Source: Iodidimonas muriae
Lineage (GTDB): Bacteria; Pseudomonadota; Alphaproteobacteria; Sphingomonadales; Rhodothalassiaceae
Direction: 5' to 3'
DNA length: 64,000 nt
Assembly: GCF_014647255.1 (NCBI RefSeq)
Contig: NZ_BMOV01000007.1
Location: 1-64,000 of the forward strand
Shown: piece by piece, positions 57,532 to 64,000 of the stretch
Layout of the letters: each line of letters opens with the position of its first letter
Position numbering within the stretch: position 1 is the stretch's first letter
The notes under the pieces: model-generated
Seen by the model: only the letters and a program-made list of their open reading frames with translations
Database searches by the model: none
Told to the model about the DNA's origin: nothing
Position numbers and translations under genes: made by a program

Positions 57532-58157
57532 CTACATTGAATGGCCCTTTGCGTTTGGGGATTGGCGGCCCCGTTGGCGCAGGGAAAACCTCCTTGACCG
57601 CCGCCATCGCAAAAGCCCTGCACCCTGCCCTGTCACTGGGCGTCATTACCAATGACATCTACACACAGGAAGATGCTGAAGCGCTGATGCGGTTACAGAT
57701 TTTGCCGCAAAATCGCATTATCGGTGTGGAAACCGGCGGTTGCCCCCATACGGCGATCCGCGAGGATGCCTCGATCAATCTTGCCGCCATTGCTGAAATG
57801 CGTGCCCGTCACCCCGATGTGGAGCTGGTGCTGATCGAAAGCGGTGGCGACAATCTATCCGCTACATTCAGCCCGGAATTGGCAGATGTGACCCTCTATG
57901 TGATCGATGTGGCGGCAGGCGAAGATATTCCACGCAAGGGCGGGCCGGCCATCACAAAATCCGATCTGTTGGTCATCAATAAAACGGATCTTGCGCCGCA
58001 TGTGGGGGCATCGCTTGAAATCATGCGCCGCGATTGCCTGAAAATGCGCGGCGAAAAGCCTTTTGTTTTCTGTTCCTTGCGCTCCGGCGACGGCGTTGCA
58101 GAGATTTTAGAACAGATCGCCAAGATTGGTGGACTATCTCCGGTCCAAGCAGAATGA
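57528..58157 (+). CDS. ureG: Urease accessory GTPase UreG
   Basis: A 209-residue SIMIBI GTPase that hands nickel to the UreDF-urease complex. The P-loop is [17 protein letters not shown], the nickel-binding CPH motif is in [18 protein letters not shown], and the G-motifs [17 protein letters not shown] and [15 protein letters not shown] (NKxD) are intact. ATGA overlap with ureF. Last gene of the operon; convergent with queE. Confidence 0.97.
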   Translation: MTTLNGPLRLGIGGPVGAGKTSLTAAIAKALHPALSLGVITNDIYTQEDAEALMRLQILPQNRIIGVETGGCPHTAIREDASINLAAIAEMRARHPDVELVLIESGGDNLSATFSPELADVTLYVIDVAAGEDIPRKGGPAITKSDLLVINKTDLAPHVGASLEIMRRDCLKMRGEKPFVFCSLRSGDGVAEILEQIAKIGGLSPVQAE

Positions 58158-58205
58158 CGGTGTCTTTTGCACGATAAAACGCCAGAAACGGACCATGCGA
58201 ATTGG

Positions 58206-58847
58206 TCAGTCAATGCCCACATATTTATGGGTTTGCAGACATAGCCGCCATTGGGGATGGCGCATGCAATAATCCACCGCTGCGTTTGTATTGGCTTCAC
58301 GGTGCGGGCTGTCCATGGGCTGCAAAAAGAAATGCGTAAACGCCAGCGCGGCATAGCGTTCCGGCTCGCCCCCTTTTTGCGGATACACCAATTTCAGTTC
58401 ATCCCCCGATTGCAGCACCAGCTCCGCCCCTACCTTAGGGCTGACGCAAATCCAGTCCAACCCCTCGGGTGCTGCTTGCGTGCCATTGGTTTCCACCGCA
58501 ATCTCGAACCCGGCCTGGTGCAGCGCGTCGATCAGGAGCGCATCAAGCTGCAACAAAGGCTCGCCACCGGTACAAACCACCAAAGGCCGCACATTGGGCT
58601 GTTCTTGATGGGGCCATATTTTGGCAACCGCGTCCGCCAAATCTTGCGCCGTTTTAAATTTGCCGCCTCCCGAACCATCGGTTCCCACAAAATCCGTATC
58701 GCAAAACTGACAGATGGCGTTTGTGCGGTCCTTTTCCCGTCCGGTCCACAGATTGCAGCCGGAAAAACGGCAGAACACTGCCGCGCGACCAGAGTTTGCC
58801 CCCTCGCCTTGCAGGGTATAGAAAATTTCCTTGACGCTGTAGGTCAT
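58206..58847 (-). CDS. queE: 7-carboxy-7-deazaguanine synthase
   Basis: A 213-residue radical-SAM enzyme of queuosine synthesis that rearranges carboxytetrahydropterin. The start [18 protein letters not shown] is typical. The cluster motif is the long variant C-x14-C-x2-C ([10 protein letters not shown]...[10 protein letters not shown]), seen in the Burkholderia-type subgroup, not the short C-x3-C-x2-[14 protein letters not shown] follows. It overlaps queC by 4 bp. No queD or folE is visible in the window. Confidence 0.95.
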   Translation of the reverse strand: MTYSVKEIFYTLQGEGANSGRAAVFCRFSGCNLWTGREKDRTNAICQFCDTDFVGTDGSGGGKFKTAQDLADAVAKIWPHQEQPNVRPLVVCTGGEPLLQLDALLIDALHQAGFEIAVETNGTQAAPEGLDWICVSPKVGAELVLQSGDELKLVYPQKGGEPERYAALAFTHFFLQPMDSPHREANTNAAVDYCMRHPQWRLCLQTHKYVGID

Positions 58848-59551
58848 ATGTCCCTGTAGCGTGTGGGGTCGCTGATCCTCGCGGATTCAAAACCTTCACG
58901 GCGCAACAGGCACGCATCGCAACCGCCACAGGCCCGCCCTTGATCATCGGGATCATAGCAGCTTGTGGTTTGTGCATAATCCACATCCAGCCTTGTGCCT
59001 GCCAACACAATCTCGGCTTTCGACATATGAAGAAGCGGCGTCCGGATTTCAATGCGCCCCTCACCGGACCGTCCAAGCGATGTGGCCAGATTGGCCATCT
59101 CTTGAAAGGCTTTGATATAATCGGGCCGACAATCGGGATAGCCGGAAAAATCCACCGCATTCACACCGATGAATATATGCCGGGCCTTGCGCACCTCGGC
59201 AAAAGCGAGGGCATAGGACAGGAAGATCGTATTGCGGGCAGGCACATAGGTAATGGGGATGCCTGTATCCATTTCCTTGGTGGAGCGCCCTTTGGGAACA
59301 TCGATATCCGCTGTCAGCGCACTGCCGCCAAACAGCGCCAGATCAATATGCGCGACTTTATGTTCCACCACATCAAGGCTTTTCGCCACCCGGTCGGCGG
59401 CTTGCAACTCGGCTTTGTGGCGTTGTCCATAATCGAAGGACAACGCATGAAGAGCAAAACCATCGGCGCGCGCCATGGCACCAACGGTTGCAGAATCCAG
59501 GCCGCCCGAAAGCAACAGGATCGCAGGGGGGGATACTGTATCGTTTGTCAT
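58844..59551 (-). CDS. queC: 7-cyano-7-deazaguanine synthase
   Basis: A 235-residue ATP-dependent enzyme that turns the product of QueE into preQ0. The PP-loop is [33 protein letters not shown] follows, and the C-terminal zinc site is [20 protein letters not shown] (Cys ligands). It is the first gene of the queC-queE pair, with the overlapping GTGA/ATGA junction pointing to coupling. Confidence 0.96.
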   Translation of the reverse strand: MTNDTVSPPAILLLSGGLDSATVGAMARADGFALHALSFDYGQRHKAELQAADRVAKSLDVVEHKVAHIDLALFGGSALTADIDVPKGRSTKEMDTGIPITYVPARNTIFLSYALAFAEVRKARHIFIGVNAVDFSGYPDCRPDYIKAFQEMANLATSLGRSGEGRIEIRTPLLHMSKAEIVLAGTRLDVDYAQTTSCYDPDDQGRACGGCDACLLRREGFESARISDPTRYRDI

Positions 59552-59631
59552 GGCCGGTCAGTATCCCATGCCGGCAGCGCGATCAAGAGACATCGCCACC
59601 GACATGGGAATCCTGCGCCTATGCCCTGCCG

Positions 59632-61755
59632 TTAAAAACGGCCAACGATGGTGAAGCGCGCGTTGATAGGCTCGCCGGTCGAAATATTGGTGTTGCTATG
59701 GGCGTCGGGGAAATAAGTCTCGTCCAGAAGGTTCTCTACATTCACCTGAAGACGGAGATTGTCACTCAGTTCATAATAGAGCGCGGCATCGACGCGGATG
59801 AAATCCGGCACTTTCACCGCATTGTCCTCCCGCACGAAATAGCTGTCTTGATAGGTCGCACCAAAACCAATGCCGAATTTGTCCGTGATAGAGACATCGT
59901 TCCAGAGCGAGATCATGTTTTCAGGCGTCTGCCGGGTTTTGTTGCCATTATTGCCCCCGCCATCTGCCTGCTGCACCTTGCCATCGAGATAGCTATAGCC
60001 CGCCGCGATCGTCCACCGGTCGGTAAGTTTGCCATTGAGCTGAAGTTCAAAGCCCTGTGTCTGTGAGCCTTCGACCACGATAACCTGCCCTGGATCATCG
60101 GGATCGACCGAGGTGAAGCTGGAACGGTCAAGGTCGAACAGCGCCGCCGTGATGCTCAGATCGGGCCGGATATCCCACTTCAAGCCCAGTTCCGTGTTCT
60201 TGAAAGATTGCGGGCGCGTGCTTTCCGTATCCAGATCAAGCGTCAGGAACTGGTCCCCCGACCGCGGCAAAAAGGTTTCGCTATAACTGGCATAGGCCGA
60301 GATATTTTCGGCAGGCTTCAAGATCGCCCCCAAGCGCGGCGTGAATTTCTCGTCCACCCGTGAAAAATCGCCATTTACCCCATCACCGTCATTCTGCTCG
60401 ATGATATCAAGCACATCGATGTCGAAACGGTCATAGCGAACGCCGCCCACCAATATCAGCCAGTCGGTCACGTCGATCTGGTCTTGCAGATAAACGGACG
60501 CGAACTGAACCTGCGATTTCCGATCCCGCACCTGATTGGAAAAAGAGAACTCCGGAATATCAAGCGGGTCTGTGAAAGCGATGGTGATCTGGTCATCGCC
60601 ATTGGCGGCAAACACATTGTCGTTCCGCGAATTGTCCGTATCCTGATCACCGAATTCCCCACCGAACAGAACCGTATGGCCGAATGGTCCGGTCTTGAAT
60701 TCGCTGACCAAATTCGTCTGGATTATGAGATTTTGCCGGTCGGTGAAATCCTGATAACCATCCAGTTGAACCTGTAGCGGCAAACCGGAGCCGACCGCTA
60801 TGGCGCTATTGGCGAACAGATTCTGATAGAGCTTGTCATAATCGGCATATTGCACGGTCAGATTTCCGCGCAGGGAATCGGTGAATGTGTGATCGACCCG
60901 CGCCTTCGCAATATGGGCCTGAAGCGTTGTGCGATTCCCGTCCGGCGACCCGAAAAAGGTCTTCTTGAAGCCTTTCAATGGCACATTCGGGCCGTTCTCC
61001 ACCACCTGAGATGTGACACCGCGATCAACGACCCGATCATCATCCACATATTCATAAGACAGCAAAACATTGGTGTCAGACGATGCCTTGAAGGCGAACG
61101 TCGGATTGATGGCAAAGCGCTCACCGCCAAAGAAATCCCGGTGATTGTCCAACTCTTCATAGAAGCCATTCAAGCGCAGGGCTGCGGTTTCACTGACCGC
61201 CATATTAACATCGCCGGAAATATTATAAGACCCGAAAGTGTCGAGGCTGGAGGAAAACCCGGCGAACTGATCGTCGAATTCGGGGCTCTTGGTGACGCGG
61301 TTAACCACCCCGCCGCCGCCGCCGCGCCCGAAAAGAAGCGCATTGGAGCCACGCAAAATCTCCACACGTTCCAGATTATAAAGCGGACGGAAATACTGGA
61401 CATCATCACGCAAGCCATCGATGAAAAAGTCCGCCGTTGTTTCAATACCGCGAATAATGATCGCATCCCGATGCCCTTCGCCTTGGCTGATGGACAAGCC
61501 CGGCGTATAGCGCAGCACATCGCCCAGATTGGTGAAAGACTGCTTCTCTATCTGATCGGCGGAAATGATCGACAGGCTTTGGGGGATGTCGATGATCGGG
61601 GTCGGCGTCTTGACGGAATCGAGCTTGTCCAAAGAGAGATATTTTCCATTGACGACAATCTCTTCGATTTTGGTTTCGGCCTCTTCAGCCAAAGCTGTGC
61701 TTGCACAGATGAGCACGGCGAGGCTGGCGCCCCCAAGACGACGATATACAGGCAT
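59632..61755 (-). CDS. TonB-dependent siderophore-type receptor
   Basis: A 707-residue outer-membrane receptor. A signal peptide (1-25, ALAEE) leads to the plug (about 45-180) with IPQSLSIISADQIEKQSFTN, and the TonB box is probably EEIVVNG. The plug ends with RVEILRGSNALLFGRGGGGG; the barrel follows and ends INARFTIVGRF with terminal Phe. This is the catecholate/hydroxamate siderophore subgroup; the ligand cannot be read from sequence. GGAG lies 9 bp before the ATG at 61755; a TTG at 61770 is less likely. A Fur-like site lies upstream, which fits iron control. Confidence 0.92.
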   Translation of the reverse strand: MPVYRRLGGASLAVLICASTALAEEAETKIEEIVVNGKYLSLDKLDSVKTPTPIIDIPQSLSIISADQIEKQSFTNLGDVLRYTPGLSISQGEGHRDAIIIRGIETTADFFIDGLRDDVQYFRPLYNLERVEILRGSNALLFGRGGGGGVVNRVTKSPEFDDQFAGFSSSLDTFGSYNISGDVNMAVSETAALRLNGFYEELDNHRDFFGGERFAINPTFAFKASSDTNVLLSYEYVDDDRVVDRGVTSQVVENGPNVPLKGFKKTFFGSPDGNRTTLQAHIAKARVDHTFTDSLRGNLTVQYADYDKLYQNLFANSAIAVGSGLPLQVQLDGYQDFTDRQNLIIQTNLVSEFKTGPFGHTVLFGGEFGDQDTDNSRNDNVFAANGDDQITIAFTDPLDIPEFSFSNQVRDRKSQVQFASVYLQDQIDVTDWLILVGGVRYDRFDIDVLDIIEQNDGDGVNGDFSRVDEKFTPRLGAILKPAENISAYASYSETFLPRSGDQFLTLDLDTESTRPQSFKNTELGLKWDIRPDLSITAALFDLDRSSFTSVDPDDPGQVIVVEGSQTQGFELQLNGKLTDRWTIAAGYSYLDGKVQQADGGGNNGNKTRQTPENMISLWNDVSITDKFGIGFGATYQDSYFVREDNAVKVPDFIRVDAALYYELSDNLRLQVNVENLLDETYFPDAHSNTNISTGEPINARFTIVGRF

Positions 61756-61771
61756 TAAGGAAGACTCCAAC

Positions 61772-61788
61772 TTGCGAATAATTATTAA
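61772..61788. promoter_or_regulatory. Fur-like operator upstream of the TonB receptor gene
   Basis: TTGCGAATAATTATTAA (extending to TTAACTGCAG) resembles alphaproteobacterial Fur sites, which are AT-rich imperfect palindromes around GAATAATTATT. It is 17-33 bp before the receptor start, suggesting overlap with its promoter or leader. Sequence likeness by eye only. Confidence 0.45.
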
Positions 61789-61991
61789 CTGCAGGCAGGG
61801 ATATGTCTTCTAAGAGTGAGTGTCAATCTTAAATTTGGCCGGATCAGATAAAAAATCGCGCTTTTATAGGACAATCGAAGCGCTTTGCCGGTTTCCATAC
61901 ATAGGGATGGCTTGCAAATTGCCACGAGGACAGTAGTGTTTTAAAACCTGCGCCACGATGCAGCTGCAAATAGCAATCTGAGGATAAAGTA

Positions 61992-64000
61992 ATGACAATA
62001 AGAGCACTCTTGCTCGCCGGGGTCTGTCTGGGAACTTTGACCGCCTGCGATAACAAGCCCGCCAGCGAGAACAGGGAAACCACAGCCGTTGAACACACGA
62101 CCGCAACGGCAGAGCTAGGCACATGGGGCGTCGATCTGGAAGCCCGCAACACCGAGATCGATCCCGGTGATGATTTCTTCCACTATGCCAATGGCACCTG
62201 GCTTGATAATTTCGAAATTCCGGCTGACAAAACCAGCTATGGCGCCTTCACCGTTCTGCGTGACCGTTCTGAAGAGCGTGTCAAAACCATTATCGAGCAG
62301 CTGGCATCGGAAACCTTCGAACAAGGCACCATCGAGCAAAAAATTGCCGATTATTATGCCAGCTACATGGATCAGGATACGGTGAATGCCAAAGGCATCA
62401 CGCCCTTGCAGCCATTGCTGGACGAGATTGCCGCCATCGAAACCAAAGACGATCTGATCAAGATGTTCGGACGCGCTGGCCGTGAAGGCCTTGCCGCCCC
62501 CATTGATGGCGGGATCGGCATCGATCGGGTGAACCCGGATCGCTATATGGTCAATATCGGCCAAAGCGGCCTGACCTTGCCTGATCGTGATTATTATCTG
62601 GCCGATGACGAGCGCTTCCAGACCATTCGTGCAGCCTATGAAAGCCATGTCGCCGAGATGCTGGCCTTCACAGGAACAGACGATACAGAGGAAAAAGCCA
62701 AAAACATCCTGGCGCTGGAAACCGAAATCGCCACCCATCATTGGCCCCGCACTGAATTGCGCAACCGCGACAAGACATACAATGTCTATACGCTGGCCAA
62801 GCTGGATGAAGACTATCCCGGCATGGATTGGAAAGCCTTTTTTGAAGCGGGCGGCATCACCGGTCTCAAAGAACTGAATGTCACCACCCCCAGCGCTATC
62901 CAGCCGCTGATTGATGTGATCGACAACACCCCCATCGACACATGGAAAGCATGGCTCACCTATAAAGCCGTTACCGGTCATGCCCATTTGTTGTCCAAAG
63001 AAATCGACGACGCGGATTTTGCCTTCTTCGGCAAAGTGCTCTCCGGGCAACCCGAACAGCGTCCGCGCTGGAGCCGTGGCGTCAATCTCGTTGGTGGCGG
63101 ACAAGGTCTGGGCGAAGCCATCGGCCAAGTCTATGTGGAGCGTTATTTCCCCGAAGATTCCAAGACCAAAATGGTCCAATTGGTGGAAAATCTGCGCGAA
63201 GCCTATCGTCGCCGTATCGAACAAATCGACTGGATGGGCGAAGACACCAAGAAAGAAGCTTTTGACAAGCTGGCCTCTTTCAATCCCAAAATCGGCTATC
63301 CCGACAAATGGCGCGATTTCTCGGATGTCAATATTGTCCCGGGCGAACTGTTCAAAAACGCCAAGGCCGTCTCTGACTTTTTCTACGATGACCAGATTGC
63401 CCATCTCAATGAACCCACCGATAAAGATCGTTGGTTCATGACCCCGCAAACGGTCAACGCCTATTATAATTCATCATGGAACGAGATCGTGTTCCCGGCA
63501 GCCATTTTGCAACCTCCGTTCTTTGATCCCAATGCGGATCTGGCGGTGAATTATGGCGGCATTGGCGGTGTGATCGGCCATGAAATGGGCCATGGTTTTG
63601 ATGACCAGGGATCGAAATCCGATGCCAAAGGGGTTCAACGCAATTGGTGGACTGATGAAGATCGCGCCAATTTCGATGCCCGCACCAAATCGCTTGGCAG
63701 CCAATATGATTCCTATGAGCCTTTGGAAGGCCAGTTCGTCAATGGCTCTTTGACCATGGGCGAGAATATCGGCGATCTGGGCGGTCTTTCGGTTGCTTAT
63801 GAAGCGTATAAAATCGCCACCGAAGGCCAGGATATCCCGGTGATCGACGGCTTGACCGGCGACCAGCGCTTCTTCCTTGGCTGGGCACAGGTTTGGCGCG
63901 CCAAAGACCGTGATGAATCCATGCTGCGCCGTATTAAATCCGATCCGCATTCTCCTGCGGAATTCCGCGTCAATGGCGTGGTGCGCAATATGGATGTTTG
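61992..64000 (+). CDS. M13-family zinc metallopeptidase lipoprotein, 3' end outside the window
   Basis: A neprilysin-type endopeptidase, 669 complete codons seen, open at the window edge. Residues 1-19 are a lipoprotein signal (lipobox L-T-A-C19). The catalytic part has NAYYNSSWNEIVFPAAILQ, the zinc motif VIGHEMGHGFDDQG (H530, E531, H534) and the third ligand E591 in GENIGDLGG. The normal C-terminal C-R-V-W is beyond the edge, about 30-40 residues being missing. GAGGATAAAG precedes the ATG. Periplasmic degradation of small peptides is expected. Divergent from the TonB receptor. Confidence 0.92.
   Translation, partial: MTIRALLLAGVCLGTLTACDNKPASENRETTAVEHTTATAELGTWGVDLEARNTEIDPGDDFFHYANGTWLDNFEIPADKTSYGAFTVLRDRSEERVKTIIEQLASETFEQGTIEQKIADYYASYMDQDTVNAKGITPLQPLLDEIAAIETKDDLIKMFGRAGREGLAAPIDGGIGIDRVNPDRYMVNIGQSGLTLPDRDYYLADDERFQTIRAAYESHVAEMLAFTGTDDTEEKAKNILALETEIATHHWPRTELRNRDKTYNVYTLAKLDEDYPGMDWKAFFEAGGITGLKELNVTTPSAIQPLIDVIDNTPIDTWKAWLTYKAVTGHAHLLSKEIDDADFAFFGKVLSGQPEQRPRWSRGVNLVGGGQGLGEAIGQVYVERYFPEDSKTKMVQLVENLREAYRRRIEQIDWMGEDTKKEAFDKLASFNPKIGYPDKWRDFSDVNIVPGELFKNAKAVSDFFYDDQIAHLNEPTDKDRWFMTPQTVNAYYNSSWNEIVFPAAILQPPFFDPNADLAVNYGGIGGVIGHEMGHGFDDQGSKSDAKGVQRNWWTDEDRANFDARTKSLGSQYDSYEPLEGQFVNGSLTMGENIGDLGGLSVAYEAYKIATEGQDIPVIDGLTGDQRFFLGWAQVWRAKDRDESMLRRIKSDPHSPAEFRVNGVVRNMDV

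Noticed and set aside
62115-63449. Long minus-strand frame of 444 residues opposite the M13 peptidase
   Set aside because: The plus strand carries an in-frame metallopeptidase with lipobox and zinc motifs; the antisense frame is a codon-bias shadow.

Overview
The window reads as a contiguous piece of an alphaproteobacterial chromosome of moderately high GC content. Gram-negative character is shown by a TonB-dependent receptor, a DcaP-like porin and a lipoprotein protease. The alphaproteobacterial assignment rests on gene order (glyS-glyQ-S49 protease-TrmN6-like methylase-DUF2007, divergent from a long-chain polyprenyl diphosphate synthase; gatC divergent from a hydrolase-ruvX pair; pgsA-moaD-moaE) and on split alpha/beta glycyl-tRNA synthetase. 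The lineage cannot be fixed by eye; a marine, non-Rhizobiales group such as Kordiimonadales/Iodidimonadales would fit the secreted TolB-amidohydrolase and M13 peptidase, but this is a guess. No phage, transposase, integrase or CRISPR was seen.

Layout. 0.2-2 kb: pgsA, moaD, moaE and a MarR regulator. 2-9.6 kb: a periplasmic-sensor EAL protein, TetR, proC, a structured intergenic element that may encode a small RNA, LysR, an aspartate/aromatic aminotransferase and, divergently, prephenate dehydratase. 9.6-18.4 kb: a 2-TM beta-rich protein, an M50-CBS protease, an SDR plus E1 alpha/beta operon, a DUF2189 membrane protein and a large secreted TolB-propeller amidohydrolase. 18.5-25.4 kb: glyS/glyQ, S49 protease, methylase, DUF2007, ispB, tRNA-Pro with clear promoter and terminator, CsbD. 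25.5-30.7 kb: universal stress protein, SulP transporter, glpD, YeiH.

30.9-43.3 kb is a complete acetate-switch module: a cNMP/CBS/DUF294 protein, a DnaQ-like exonuclease, a DUF4212 plus sodium:solute symporter pair, the transporter-kinase CrbS, its regulator CrbR, acetyl-CoA synthetase and a divergent DcaP-like porin. Together these could bring a small carboxylate across both membranes, sense its flux and activate it to acetyl-CoA.

43.5-50.6 kb: tRNA-Ser(GCU), a Sel1 protein, a soluble CBS-type histidine kinase, gatCAB, a DUF3089 hydrolase and ruvX. 50.8-58.2 kb: a membrane histidine kinase, then a full urease operon ureD-A-(small His-rich membrane protein)-B-C-E-F-G. The 59-residue small protein is coupled to ureB by an ATGA overlap. 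58.2-64 kb: queE/queC, a siderophore-type TonB receptor with a Fur-like site, and an M13 metallopeptidase cut by the window edge.

Most of the window is ordinary core genome. The observations most worth following are the acetate module with its operator-like palindrome between acs and the porin gene, the small His-rich protein inside the urease operon, a stand-alone protein resembling the CBASS effector Cap15, and the structured element upstream of proC.
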